DNA of 64,000 bases, taken from NCBI GenBank assembly GCA_026418625.1, contig JAOABA010000049.1, forward strand, positions 178,502 through 242,501. Reading direction: 5' to 3'. The DNA comes from Candidatus Kapaibacterium sp. Its GTDB lineage: Bacteria; Bacteroidota; Ignavibacteria; Kapaibacteriales; UBA2268. The translations under genes and the position numbers were made by a program. Shown here piece by piece: positions 37,648-47,279 of the stretch (within the stretch, counting starts at the first letter, position 1; each line of letters begins with the position of its first letter). The notes under the pieces are model-generated. The model was not told where the DNA came from. It did no database searches and saw nothing but the letters and a program-made list of their open reading frames with translations.

Positions 37648-38025
37648 ATGATTCTACAAGATATAACAGAAGGACTAATTGTTGCAAACCCTGCAGGATT
37701 TCCCCCTATTGAGCCTAATAAATGCGAAACAAACTGGAGAGTTATGATGGGATCATGCTGGATGCCTACTATAATTCCTCACGTTCCAATGATTGAAAAT
37801 GACAAAAAAGGTAAAAGTGATAATCTGCAGACATACATAGGTTATGATGTTCTCATACCATGTACCACTAATGATTGTTGTTTAGAATATTACACTGTTT
37901 GTACAGACCAATATGGAAATAGAACAATTACACAAACAGGTTATTTACCCCCTGAAGACCCGGAATGTGAAGGGAATTATAATGAATTATACGTTCCAGT
38001 TTGTGGTTCAATTTATAATAGATAA
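37648..38025 (+). CDS. Cysteine-rich protein, C-terminal part or separate small protein
   Basis: This 125-residue ORF has eight Cys residues, including IPCTTNDCCLEYYTVC and ETNWRVMMGSCW. It lacks its own signal peptide, which is odd for such a Cys-rich sequence and supports the idea that it was once fused to the upstream ORF. A good ribosome site (GAGGGG, 37634-37639) overlaps the upstream stop and precedes the ATG by 8 bases, so it may be translated by coupling. The function is unknown. Confidence 0.55.
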   Translation: MILQDITEGLIVANPAGFPPIEPNKCETNWRVMMGSCWMPTIIPHVPMIENDKKGKSDNLQTYIGYDVLIPCTTNDCCLEYYTVCTDQYGNRTITQTGYLPPEDPECEGNYNELYVPVCGSIYNR

Positions 38026-38044
38026 CTTTTTTAGGAGAAATAAT

Positions 38045-38539
38045 ATGAGAATTTTAATAATTATAGTAATGTTGTGTTTTTTGTTTACTTCAAACAGTGT
38101 GTTAAGTGAAACTATTACTTTTAACTACTCTGGAGGTATAACAAAAGTTTCAACGGATAATGGAATAACATGGAATTATGTTAAGAAATTCGGAAATAAA
38201 ATTGAAATAAACAGATTAGGCGGAATTAAGAAAATATCTGTTGATTTTGGAAGAACTTGGAGGGTATTATATAACCCTCCGGTTTTTACTGAAAATTTCG
38301 TTTCAATTTATTGCTCAGGTAATTATTTGTTTATACCTGATGTCAGTTTAAAAAATATTAGGCAACTAAGGGTTTACGATTATAGTGGGAAGTATATTAC
38401 AGATTTAAGACACGAAACAACAGAATTATCAGATAATAAAATTGAAATACTTAACTTATTAACAAATGGGGTTTACTTTCTTTGTATCGAAGAAAACAGT
38501 TCAACCAGAATAGTGTGTAAATTAATGATAAATAGATAA
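38045..38539 (+). CDS. Small secreted Asp-box protein with sorting-domain-like end
   Basis: This 164-residue protein begins with a signal peptide (MRILIIIVMLCFLFTSNSVL). Two short Asp-box-like motifs follow, STDNGITW and SVDFGRTW. The last 80 residues read IYCSGNYLFIPDV, LRVYDYSGKYITDL and LLTNGVYFLCIEE, the layout of a T9SS type A sorting domain in a diverged form. I chose the ATG at 38045, which has a strong TAGGAGA ribosome site, over an upstream in-frame ATG at 37913 that would overlap the previous gene. It is probably cotranscribed with 37366-38025. Confidence 0.65.
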   Translation: MRILIIIVMLCFLFTSNSVLSETITFNYSGGITKVSTDNGITWNYVKKFGNKIEINRLGGIKKISVDFGRTWRVLYNPPVFTENFVSIYCSGNYLFIPDVSLKNIRQLRVYDYSGKYITDLRHETTELSDNKIEILNLLTNGVYFLCIEENSSTRIVCKLMINR

Positions 38540-38669
38540 CTTATGTATTAGGATGGCTGTCTAGTTTATCTATTGTCATAAAATTATTGATTTTTTATTA
38601 TATAAACATTAACCAAAGATAATTCTTTAGGAAAAAGTATGTAACCTAATTTTTACTAAAGGAGTAATT

Positions 38670-40865
38670 ATGTTAAAAAAAGTTTTTTTGGTCTTTTTCA
38701 TATCTTGTTTATCTGCTGTTTATGTATTAGCATATTTTGAAAAATGGTATAAAGTGAGTTCACAAATTGACAATGAGACATTGAATGATCTAACCTTTTA
38801 TAATGACTCGATAATCTTTTCTGTAGGTAATTTGGGCTTGATAAAAAAAGGTAATATTAAAAATAATAGATGGCTTAGAGTTCGTGGTCACTATCATTAT
38901 GAAGATTTACTTTCTATTAAGGTAACAAATAAAAAAATTTATGCAACTGGGCTAAATGGAACCTTAATAATATCTACAGATGAAGGTAATAGTTGGGTTG
39001 ATATATCGTTGAATACAAAAGAGGACCTTTTATCTATAGATTTTTATGAAAATAAAGGAATTATTTGCGGAACAAACGGAACTTTATTTCAAACTACAGA
39101 TTTTGGCATTTCTTGGAATAAATCAAATTTTGACTCTAAAATTAAGCTAAACAAAGTTAAATATGTAAGTAAAGATACTGCAATTTTAATTGGTGAAAAG
39201 GGTTTCATTGCAATTACAACTAACAATGGATTAGTATGGCAAAATGTTACTATACTTAAAAATTCTGATTTATTAGATTTAACACAAAATGAAATTGGTT
39301 CTATTCTTATCGGAGGAAAAGGGCGTACACTTATTAAGACTGATAAATTTTTTAGCGATTTCAAACTTTTAGATTGTATAAATCCACCTGATGACTTTAT
39401 AAGTTTATTATATGTTAATGACACATTAGTCTTTGCAGGTGGATTTAAGGGTGGGGAGGTCCAGTTTATTTCTACTGATGGTGGTATGAGATGGAAAGGG
39501 AGTCGGCCAGAGATTGGTCCTGTTGCGCATAAGTCATTTTGTTTGGATAAAAATAAAGAATTTGCATATTTATGTGGTCTTCTCGGTCAAGTTAGAAAAA
39601 TTGAAGTGAAGACTGTAAATTACAATGACTTTGTAAATTTTCCAAATATTGTGGAAATAGGTCCTAACTTTAATTACTTTACTAACATATTTGCCCTTAG
39701 TCAAAATATAATATTTTCAATATCTGGTGATGTTTTATTTAAATCGGTCGATAGTGGCTTTAAATTTGAAGATATCTATCGCTTTGATTATACATTAAAA
39801 GAAGTTACATCTTTCGATGCCGATAATATCACAATTCTTATGGAATATTTTTCAATTGTAGATGTGTCCGGAATTAAAAAAGCTTACTATTATTCTTATA
39901 TAAATAATAGCAACGATGGGGGTAGAACCTGGTCAATCATAAGTCTTGACTCAGGCTATTCATCGGGTATGACTTTAAAAGCTTTTCGTAATAATTTGCT
40001 ATTTTGTTATGGCAATTCAAAATATTTCTTCTTTTCTAAGGACAAAGGGTTATCATGGATGAAAATTGATACTCCTGACAGTCTGTTGTTAAGGGATCTA
40101 TTTTTTGTTGATGAGAATAAAATAAACCTTGTAGGTTATAATAGCAACGATGAAAAATATTATCTATGTAAAAGCTATGATATGGGGAAATCTTGGGGAA
40201 AAATTATACTGAATGAATTGGATCAATTTAATAGTAAAATCTATTTCTTAAATGATGAAACAGGCTTTTTGTTATTGCCAAACAGATTAACAAACAAGAA
40301 TAATAAAATTTTCAAAACTACTGATGGCGGTAAAAGTTGGTCATTGAAATATGATGAATATTTAACTTTAGAAGATTTTAACGAAATAAAATTCCTTAAC
40401 GATAAAATAGGTTATATAGTATGTTCTAGTGGAAAACTATTAAGAACTAATGATTGTGGTGAAACTTGGAATGTATCATATTTTAAAAGATTTGAGTTGG
40501 ATAATGGTAAAAATAGAATTTTCTTTCCTTCATCGGATGTTTCTTATATTTTTGATTCACGCTATATTTATCTATCAAAATCTTCTTCAACAAATGTTGA
40601 TGAGAATTTTATAATTGATCATAACTTTTCAATCTTCCCCAACCCCTCAACATATTATATTGAAATAAATTATAATGTAGAAACTGGGCTCAGACATTTC
40701 TTTACTAACGAAATAAATATCTATAACATCCTTGGTGATTGTGTTTTATCAGAGAAAATTCATCCGATAACTCTGAGTTATCGGATGAATATCGAACATT
40801 TGCCTTCGGGGATTTATTTTGTCCGTCTTGGTGATTGGGTGGGGAGGTTTGTCAAAATTGAATAG
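38670..40865 (+). CDS. Secreted Ycf48/BNR-repeat protein with T9SS sorting domain
   Basis: This 731-residue exported protein has a signal peptide at residues 1-22. The body, about 25-640, consists of BNR/Asp-box beta-propeller repeats of the Ycf48-like type, such as STDEGNSWVD, TTDFGISWNK, TTNNGLVWQN, FSKDKGLSWM, TTDGGKSWSL and TNDCGETWNV. The T9SS type A sorting domain at about 650-731 contains IFPNPSTYYIEI, IYNILGDCVLS and LPSGIYFVRLGDW. A strong AAAGGAG ribosome site precedes the ATG. A 33-bp perfect palindrome (40758-40790) is translated within the sorting-domain loop. The binding partner is unknown. Confidence 0.85.
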   Translation: MLKKVFLVFFISCLSAVYVLAYFEKWYKVSSQIDNETLNDLTFYNDSIIFSVGNLGLIKKGNIKNNRWLRVRGHYHYEDLLSIKVTNKKIYATGLNGTLIISTDEGNSWVDISLNTKEDLLSIDFYENKGIICGTNGTLFQTTDFGISWNKSNFDSKIKLNKVKYVSKDTAILIGEKGFIAITTNNGLVWQNVTILKNSDLLDLTQNEIGSILIGGKGRTLIKTDKFFSDFKLLDCINPPDDFISLLYVNDTLVFAGGFKGGEVQFISTDGGMRWKGSRPEIGPVAHKSFCLDKNKEFAYLCGLLGQVRKIEVKTVNYNDFVNFPNIVEIGPNFNYFTNIFALSQNIIFSISGDVLFKSVDSGFKFEDIYRFDYTLKEVTSFDADNITILMEYFSIVDVSGIKKAYYYSYINNSNDGGRTWSIISLDSGYSSGMTLKAFRNNLLFCYGNSKYFFFSKDKGLSWMKIDTPDSLLLRDLFFVDENKINLVGYNSNDEKYYLCKSYDMGKSWGKIILNELDQFNSKIYFLNDETGFLLLPNRLTNKNNKIFKTTDGGKSWSLKYDEYLTLEDFNEIKFLNDKIGYIVCSSGKLLRTNDCGETWNVSYFKRFELDNGKNRIFFPSSDVSYIFDSRYIYLSKSSSTNVDENFIIDHNFSIFPNPSTYYIEINYNVETGLRHFFTNEINIYNILGDCVLSEKIHPITLSYRMNIEHLPSGIYFVRLGDWVGRFVKIE
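40758..40790. repeat. 33-bp perfect palindrome inside the sorting-domain coding sequence
   Basis: ATTCATCCGATAACTC and its exact reverse complement flank a single T, giving 16-bp arms. It is in frame and lies between the CVLS strand and the LPSG strand, the same loop as the unrelated palindromes at 17523 and 19907. Confidence 0.9.
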
Positions 40866-40923
40866 CTTCTACTTTCAAGTAGTGGATAAAAAATATTATT
40901 TTTAATAGTGTTTTTCCGGTAGA

Positions 40924-40981
40924 ACAGACAACCCTGTCTGTGCAATAAAAGATGTCCTACACCTCGTAGGTATCGGACATC
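40924..40981. repeat. Intergenic palindromes
   Basis: ACAGAC pairs with GTCTGT (40924-40941). Next, GATGTCC pairs with GGACATC (40951-40981), with CCTAC-ACCTC-GTAGG nested inside. The 404-base spacer 40866-41269 otherwise holds only the 82-bp element, REP-like fragments and the terminator. Confidence 0.7.
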
Positions 40982-40998
40982 TGAAAAATAGTATTTTC

Positions 40999-41080
40999 GT
41001 CACTCTGAACGAAATGAAGTGTCTATTATAATTCAATAACTTATGTAATATAAATTCTTCGCCTACGGCTAAGAATGACT
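40999..41080. repeat. 82-bp dispersed element with inverted ends, copy 2
   Basis: It differs from 36539-36620 at two positions: a T for A after GAAATGAAG, and an A for T in the hairpin tip. It lies downstream of an intact sorting domain, whereas copy 1 lies upstream of the decayed one, so the element is not simply part of a larger duplication. Confidence 0.8.
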
Positions 41081-41220
41081 TTTTTTACGCAACCTCGAAA
41101 GAAGTGAGAAAGAATCCAGAACATTATAAATAGATGCTTCACTACCTTCAATCTGACATTAAAATGTTTTTTATTTAACTAATGGATAGTCAAGGTTTAA
41201 TCTTGTGATTAAATTAGAAT

Positions 41221-41248
41221 AAAAAAAGGGGAGCTATTAACTCCCCTT
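41221..41248 (-). terminator. Intrinsic terminator of the vWA/ASH gene
   Basis: An 8-bp stem (AAGGGGAG at 41226-41233 with CTCCCCTT at 41241-41248) is followed on the minus strand by a run of seven T. It lies 22 bases after the stop of the vWA/ASH gene. Confidence 0.85.
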
Positions 41249-41269
41249 CTTAATTGAATAAACGAAATC

Positions 41270-44200
41270 TTATTTGCTTATCACCAATTGTTTTGAATCA
41301 ACAAATGGTCCGGATTTCATAATTACAAAGTAAACACCTGATGAGAGATCTGTTAAATCAACACTCAATTTATATTTTCCAGATCTCAGATTTTCATCCA
41401 TTATAGTTTTTACTAACTGACCTAAACTATTATAAATACCTATATTAGTTTCCCCATCCAAACCAACACCAAATTCAATAGATGAGGAAGAATGCGAAGG
41501 ATTTGGTTCAGGTTGACTTAATGAATATTGAGTATTACTGAACACAACTAGTCTTCCATCAAGGAAACATATTTTCTCGAGTTCAATAGTAGAGCCTACT
41601 AAATCATCAGTTGAGCAAGAATCCATAATAGCTTTAAACATCAATGGGGTATCTTTAAACTGGCTTAGATAAACCCTAAGATTTACTTTACATAATTCGA
41701 CATCAATAGGTGTTGAAATATTTCCATTCCATTCCAATTTAATAAGCCCTTTCTGATGAATTGGAGTAGAGGGTATTAAGCCGGGGATATTCCCAAATTC
41801 TACAACCTTCTCATCTAATATCATTTCTGTGTTGAACTTTAGCTCAGCTTTGAGATTATTGATAATTGGGTTATCCAACTGAGCGATTTTCACTTTCAAT
41901 GGAACTTTTAGTAGAGTCCCGGGGATAGCCTTTATTGAGCTTTGATCAGTATAAAATGTAATAACATCACCAGAACCTTTAAGCTCAATATTGAGGTCAA
42001 GGTCAATTGATGTTTTTAATGTTAAAGTAGTCGAATAATTTCTCTTCTGGGTAGGTGAAAACCTAATATCAAGCTCTCTATAGTTTCCGGGATTAATAGT
42101 AAAGTCAGCAGGTAAATCGACTGAAAATGCAGTTGAATCAGCTCCTGTAAAGTAGTAATCCACCACTGTGATTGGTGTTTGCCAGCTGTCGTTTGATATT
42201 CTCAATTTCTTTAAATTATCTGAACAGATAAGATTATTTTTGAAATCTAAAACACTAACAGTTCTCAAACCAAGCCCGTCACATTGAGCATCAACATTAG
42301 TATCACGCAATGGGAATTTGTTTGGTCCTGTAGCTGCATCACATCTTATTTTGATTAGCTCTACTCTGGTTCCAGATGATTGTGGTGAAAATATGATGTC
42401 AAAAGTTAATGTTTGTTCTTTCGGGACATAGAAATTTGATGGAGCAGTGCCTAGCCACCTGAAATCACCAGTATTATATGTAAATGAAACACTTTCAACA
42501 TATAAATCTGCAGAGCGACTTGGATTAGTGATTTCAAGTTTAGCAATTGATGTTTCACCCGGTTTCACAGGATTATCACAAATCCAGTTTGTAGAAATTT
42601 TTGGTAAAACACCTTCACCCCTAATTGGTGCCCTCAATTTATTCGGTAAGGATTGAACTGATACTAATATCGTATTTGCATAGATAGTTTCATCGTTCGG
42701 TGTGAATGAAACGGGAATATGCATTGTATCTTTTGAAGCAATAGTAATCGGGAAAGATTTTAAAGATCCTAATTTGAATATATTGCCATCAGCTGTCTCA
42801 AACTCAATATTGGTAATATTTTGTGCCAGAAAACTATTGTTTGTAAGGACAATAAATGAGTCGTTTACAGTTAGAATTCTTCTTCCTTCCCAGTCGCAGG
42901 AGGATAGGGCAATATCAGCATCAACACCAAAGCCATTTAATTCTGTTGTTGGGTTTTCACAACCGGGTGGTAAATCATAAACCAAAAAAGCTACTCTGTC
43001 TCCGGGTGCTGAAGGTGTAAATGTTATTTTCAAGTCTTTACATTCATTGGGAGCAAGAAAAATTGGTGACCCATCAACAAAGAAATCAGAAGCATTCGGT
43101 CCTTGAATTTTAGGTTTAATTTCAACGTAATTAGTGTTAGTATTTTTGAAAATACAGGTTATAACAGAGTCTTTCTTGGTATTTACATTTATTTTCCCCA
43201 TATCAACTTTTTCGACAACTTCGCCAGAGCAAACTCCAGTTCCTTTCAAAGTTAGAATAACCCTTGTATTGCAAGTGCCAACAATTTCAAGCTGGGCAGT
43301 TCTTGCTCCAATATCCTTTGGTTCGAAAACCATCTCGAGTGGAATACATTGACCGGGCTGCAACCATAAAGAGTTAATAGTTGATCCTAATATAAAATCA
43401 GATGTATTTGAACCAGTTATAACCGATGATGAGATTTCTACGGGAATTGTTCCTGAATTACATAGAAAATCCTGAAAAACTCTATATTCTCTTGATCCGA
43501 TTGTGCAAAGACCAAAATCAACTGGATTCCCTTTAAATGATAATTTAGGAGCTTCGACTGAAAAGACTGTATCGCAAACATCTTGGCTGCCCGGTGTTCC
43601 TCCAAATTTTCTAATGAAGCCATCTGTTTTACCTTTGCTACTGATTGTAAAGGCTCCACTAGTCAAATTACCTGTGAACCTTCCTGCGTCATACTTATTT
43701 CCATCAGAATCATAATCCGTTGTTGATGAGTAGTCAGGATAATCAGTTCCTCCTAATTGAACAGAACGAATTGTTAAGTCAGATTTTAGTAAAGCTGTAA
43801 ATTTCGTTGGAGTAGTTCTTCTTGGTAGAGACCAACCAGTGACTGATTGATAACTTCCTGTGTAAAGACCTTGGACGTATATTTCATCAGGATTTAAAGG
43901 ATCTTGATTCCTTGGATCAGGATTTTTGGACACATACCTGATTTTTAATCCCCAAGCTTTGAAACCTGTGTGAATGTTATCAGGACCTATCAATACAATT
44001 GATGGAGATGTTAAATTTTCTGGATATCTTGCAACGAAACAATAAGGAGCATCTGCTATTGGCATATTTGGAGTTATATTTCCAAATTGAGCACTTTGAA
44101 AACAGGTGCCTGTTACATAAGCATTATTTAGAGGATCTACGCAAACGCCACTAGCTGAGTCAGCTCCAAAACCTCCAGCACTTACAACTCCCCATAAATT

Positions 44201-45895
44201 ACCATCCAAGTCGTATTTTGCTAAGAATATATCTTTGCCTCCATTACTATTGGTTGTTTTGTTATCAAACGTAGCTTGATTTTCATAAAATCCTGTGGCA
44301 TAAAGAAATCTATTATCATCTTGAACGGCTATTGAAGTAACAGCATCATCAAGGCTGCCTCCAGCTCCTTTGAGCCACATATAAGATGAAATTGGAGATA
44401 CTACACCTTTAATTAAATATTGTTTACCTTCTTTTGGTGGTAACCATTTATGTTTTAGTCCAGTAGCATTATTCTTTATTAACTGCCAAGTAGCACCATT
44501 ATCTGTTGAATATGATAAATTAACAGGTTTGTCAGGTTCGATACCAGCCCATTTTATTTCAATAGTGTCGCAAGTTGAAAAAATTTCGCCCTTGTTTGGA
44601 TGAACTATTTGTATCTGTGAAATTCCTCCGACTAATGTAATGATTGGTGGGCAAGGTGTTCCTTCCGTTATCAAAGTTGCTTGGCGAAAAGCCCTTGTTG
44701 AACCTTGAGTAAATCTAATAGTAATAGTGACTGATGAATCTTTAGGTATTGTGAATGGAACTGTTCCATTGATTACCTGAAAGAAAGTCGACGGTTGAGC
44801 ATACAAGGCAGTTACTTTAAAATCTGACCTCCGGGCAGTTAAAGTTACTGTTTTGTCAACGCTATTATTTGGAGGAGGATCGTTAAAAGATATAATACTT
44901 TCTGATGTTTGCACATAAGCTATACTCTCATCTGGTGCTGTATAATTTCTGTCAACTGTGGCATTCAACCTACTAAAAGTAATCTTTATATTACGTAATT
45001 TACTAATATCAGTGCATCCAAATGGAGCTAACCAAGAAATATGGCATAATTGAGTTCTCTGAATATCAAGAGCTATGAATGTATAAATATCATTTAATTC
45101 TCTTCGTGTATAAACTGCATAAGCAGCTCCGCCAGTTTCTTTTGATAATCTGTTCAGAGCAGGATGCATTGGCATTGCCAAAGTTATTGCATAGAACTGA
45201 ATATTGTTTTGCAGTAATCCTGTTCCTAATCTATTTGAAAGCATAGAGTCAACTTTGGGTGGATCATTGGGATCACCGTCAGTCAAAAACACTATTATTC
45301 TTCTTTTAGTCAAATCTGGAGATTCTCTTTGAAATAGTTTAACAGCACCATAGAGTGTATCAAGAATTGGAGGTTCGTATAGTGTTCCACCAGCCACTTG
45401 AATGTTTTCCAGTGAGTCAATTAGTTCTTTTTTATTATTAGAAAAGTTACATCTTATGTAGGAAACTCTACCAAATGAAATTAAAGCGACTTTAGTTCCA
45501 CTGGAATAATTTATAGCATTAATAAATGATTTTGCTCCTTCCAACACCCAGCTCCAACGTGTTTGCCCGCTATCGTTGGTTGTTGTCATCGAATAACTTT
45601 GATCCACGACTAATATGATACTTACTGCCGGATCAACAACTGTGTCAATACATTTTACATTCACTGTAGAATTCATTGATTGTCCATTTTCGAGGACATT
45701 GAAATCAGCAGGACTAAGATTTTTAAAGGGTTTTCCACTCGCATCATTAGCTATAAAAGCAGCTTTTACCCTTGGAAATTCCGAAGCATCAACTCCTGAA
45801 ATGTTGAAAACAGCTTCATCTGAATATAATTTCATTATACCTAATAGCAGTATAATGAAAACTGATAAAAATTTTAGTTTGATTTTTTTCAACAT
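41270..45895 (-). CDS. Giant secreted vWA / beta-propeller / ASH-repeat protein with T9SS sorting domain
   Basis: This 1,541-residue exported protein has a signal peptide at about residues 1-25. A von Willebrand factor A domain spans about 90-280, with the MIDAS motif DQSYS at 98-102 and FLTDGDPND near 220, so it probably binds a metal-dependent ligand. A stretch at about 510-720 shows SBBP-type propeller features (AVQDDNRFLYATGFYENQ, DPLNNAYVTG). Several ASH/choice-of-anchor-D domains follow (VDFGLCTIGSREYRVFQDF). A cohesin-like domain lies near 1310-1440, then a T9SS sorting domain (PEPNPSHSSSSIEF, SSGVYFVIMKSGPF). It has a GGAG ribosome site. The C-terminal half is paralogous to 6034-10299. 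Confidence 0.85.
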   Translation of the reverse strand: MLKKIKLKFLSVFIILLLGIMKLYSDEAVFNISGVDASEFPRVKAAFIANDASGKPFKNLSPADFNVLENGQSMNSTVNVKCIDTVVDPAVSIILVVDQSYSMTTTNDSGQTRWSWVLEGAKSFINAINYSSGTKVALISFGRVSYIRCNFSNNKKELIDSLENIQVAGGTLYEPPILDTLYGAVKLFQRESPDLTKRRIIVFLTDGDPNDPPKVDSMLSNRLGTGLLQNNIQFYAITLAMPMHPALNRLSKETGGAAYAVYTRRELNDIYTFIALDIQRTQLCHISWLAPFGCTDISKLRNIKITFSRLNATVDRNYTAPDESIAYVQTSESIISFNDPPPNNSVDKTVTLTARRSDFKVTALYAQPSTFFQVINGTVPFTIPKDSSVTITIRFTQGSTRAFRQATLITEGTPCPPIITLVGGISQIQIVHPNKGEIFSTCDTIEIKWAGIEPDKPVNLSYSTDNGATWQLIKNNATGLKHKWLPPKEGKQYLIKGVVSPISSYMWLKGAGGSLDDAVTSIAVQDDNRFLYATGFYENQATFDNKTTNSNGGKDIFLAKYDLDGNLWGVVSAGGFGADSASGVCVDPLNNAYVTGTCFQSAQFGNITPNMPIADAPYCFVARYPENLTSPSIVLIGPDNIHTGFKAWGLKIRYVSKNPDPRNQDPLNPDEIYVQGLYTGSYQSVTGWSLPRRTTPTKFTALLKSDLTIRSVQLGGTDYPDYSSTTDYDSDGNKYDAGRFTGNLTSGAFTISSKGKTDGFIRKFGGTPGSQDVCDTVFSVEAPKLSFKGNPVDFGLCTIGSREYRVFQDFLCNSGTIPVEISSSVITGSNTSDFILGSTINSLWLQPGQCIPLEMVFEPKDIGARTAQLEIVGTCNTRVILTLKGTGVCSGEVVEKVDMGKINVNTKKDSVITCIFKNTNTNYVEIKPKIQGPNASDFFVDGSPIFLAPNECKDLKITFTPSAPGDRVAFLVYDLPPGCENPTTELNGFGVDADIALSSCDWEGRRILTVNDSFIVLTNNSFLAQNITNIEFETADGNIFKLGSLKSFPITIASKDTMHIPVSFTPNDETIYANTILVSVQSLPNKLRAPIRGEGVLPKISTNWICDNPVKPGETSIAKLEITNPSRSADLYVESVSFTYNTGDFRWLGTAPSNFYVPKEQTLTFDIIFSPQSSGTRVELIKIRCDAATGPNKFPLRDTNVDAQCDGLGLRTVSVLDFKNNLICSDNLKKLRISNDSWQTPITVVDYYFTGADSTAFSVDLPADFTINPGNYRELDIRFSPTQKRNYSTTLTLKTSIDLDLNIELKGSGDVITFYTDQSSIKAIPGTLLKVPLKVKIAQLDNPIINNLKAELKFNTEMILDEKVVEFGNIPGLIPSTPIHQKGLIKLEWNGNISTPIDVELCKVNLRVYLSQFKDTPLMFKAIMDSCSTDDLVGSTIELEKICFLDGRLVVFSNTQYSLSQPEPNPSHSSSSIEFGVGLDGETNIGIYNSLGQLVKTIMDENLRSGKYKLSVDLTDLSSGVYFVIMKSGPFVDSKQLVISK

Positions 45896-45963
45896 AAATA
45901 CTCCATTACATTTTTATTTTTAGTTTTTTTTTCTCAAAATATCTATAAAATTAACAAATTTTC

Positions 45964-47019
45964 TTAACATACAGATGGTTCTAATAATGTTAAAGTTTTA
46001 TTTTTTGTGTTGATTTCAGCTAATGTCCCAATAGGAAGAGTCAACAACATTTTACTATTGTGTCCAATTGGTAGTCCTAACACTGAAGGAATACCTAATG
46101 GTTTAATTCTTGACTCAATCACTTGTCTTATAGTAAATGAATATCCCGGATAAAAATTTCTCCTTGAATCTATTGAGTGAAAATATCCAAAAATGATAGC
46201 TGAAGCTTTCTGAAGCTTTTCTGCAAGCCAAAGCTGAGTTAACATTCTATCAATTTTATATGGGTGCTCTGATATTTCCTCTAAGAACAAGATTGTTCCC
46301 TCAGTCTCAATTTCATATTCAGTTCCTAAAGTAGATGTAATTACAGTTAAGTTACCACCAACTAACCTTCCCTGAGCAGTTCCTTCGTTAATGACACTCA
46401 TCGAAGGAAATTTATTAACTAATTTCTTAAAATCTTTATTAAACATTATTGCATTTTTTAAATTTTCATATGTAAAACTATCAAAATTCGAGGAAGCAAC
46501 AGGACCGTGAAAGCTTATTGTTCGGGTTTTTCTAAAAACCGCATTTATCAAAGCACTAATATCGCTGAAACCAATCAGTATCTTTGGATTTTTTCTTATT
46601 ATTTCAAAATCAAGTAACGGTAATAATCTAAGACTGCCATAACCCCCACGGGCAGCTATAATGCAATTGATTTGTTCATCTTCATAAAATTCCATCAATT
46701 CTTTGGCTCGAACTTCATCAGGAGCCGATAGATACCTCGTCGAACTATTATATTTTTTGATTGTATCGCCAACAACAACATCACAACCTAAATTTTTAAA
46801 AATTTTCATTCCCCTTGTAATCTCACCCATACTTGTTGAACTTGCTGGGGCGGTGATTGCAACTTTACTTCCTTTTTTCAAACCTTGTGGCACAGTAACA
46901 AAGTTTAAGTCCTCATTCCCTTTTTCATTAGTTTCGTCTGAACCTTTACTTCCATAAGATTTAGCCAAAGCACCCGCAAGAATTGAAAATTTTAAAAATT
47001 CTCTTCTAATCAAACCCAT
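45964..47019 (-). CDS. LD-carboxypeptidase (S66) with Tat-type signal
   Basis: This 351-residue peptidase of family S66 (MccF/LdcA) would cleave the L,D bond of peptidoglycan tetrapeptides. The N-terminus MGLIRREFLKFSILAGALAK has the twin-arginine pattern RREFLKF, suggesting folded export by Tat. KVAITAPASST starts the core. The nucleophile Ser is probably in ARGGYGSLRLLPLLD, followed by IGFSDISALIN; the C-terminal Glu and His are in FLEEISEHPYKIDRML and GHNSKMLLTLPIG. I chose the ATG at 47019 because it gives a complete Tat signal; the longer frame from 47106 adds a segment without support. Confidence 0.85.
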   Translation of the reverse strand: MGLIRREFLKFSILAGALAKSYGSKGSDETNEKGNEDLNFVTVPQGLKKGSKVAITAPASSTSMGEITRGMKIFKNLGCDVVVGDTIKKYNSSTRYLSAPDEVRAKELMEFYEDEQINCIIAARGGYGSLRLLPLLDFEIIRKNPKILIGFSDISALINAVFRKTRTISFHGPVASSNFDSFTYENLKNAIMFNKDFKKLVNKFPSMSVINEGTAQGRLVGGNLTVITSTLGTEYEIETEGTILFLEEISEHPYKIDRMLTQLWLAEKLQKASAIIFGYFHSIDSRRNFYPGYSFTIRQVIESRIKPLGIPSVLGLPIGHNSKMLLTLPIGTLAEINTKNKTLTLLEPSVC

Positions 47020-47141
47020 CTTAAAAAATTGAGTTAAATAAATAAAACAAACACAATAAGAATACAATATATTTAAAAAACTTTTCCCCATCAAAATCAT
47101 TAACAAATAATGTGCAAGAAAGTTTCAAATGAGAAGCTTTT

Positions 47142-47173
47142 TTTTAGAGTTTAGCAAAAAATGATTAATTTTG
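47142..47173 (+). promoter_or_regulatory. Candidate Bacteroidota-type promoter of tRNA-Ser
   Basis: TTTA (47142-47145, three of four matches) and TAATTTTG (47166-47173) are spaced by 20 bases. The predicted start near 47178 is 9 bases before the mature tRNA. Confidence 0.4.
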
Positions 47174-47186
47174 TAATCGAAAATTT

Positions 47187-47271
47187 GGAAAGGTGCAGGA
47201 GTGGCTTAACTGGCACGCCTGGAAAGCGTGTGTACCGCAAGGTACCGAGGGTTCGAATCCCTCCCTTTCCG
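47187..47271 (+). tRNA. tRNA-Ser (GGA)
   Basis: This 85-base type II tRNA has acceptor GGAAAGG pairing with CCTTTCC. The anticodon stem CACGC/GCGTG has the loop CTGGAAA, giving anticodon GGA. A long variable arm (TACCGCAAGGTA) and the T-loop TTCGAAT are present. The discriminator is G and CCA is not encoded. It lies alone between convergent-type neighbours. Confidence 0.95.
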
Positions 47272-47279
47272 CTTCAGAT

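Noticed and set aside
37913..38044. N-terminal extension of the Asp-box protein from an ATG at 37913
   Set aside because: It overlaps the previous ORF and precedes a complete signal peptide with its own strong ribosome site at 38045.
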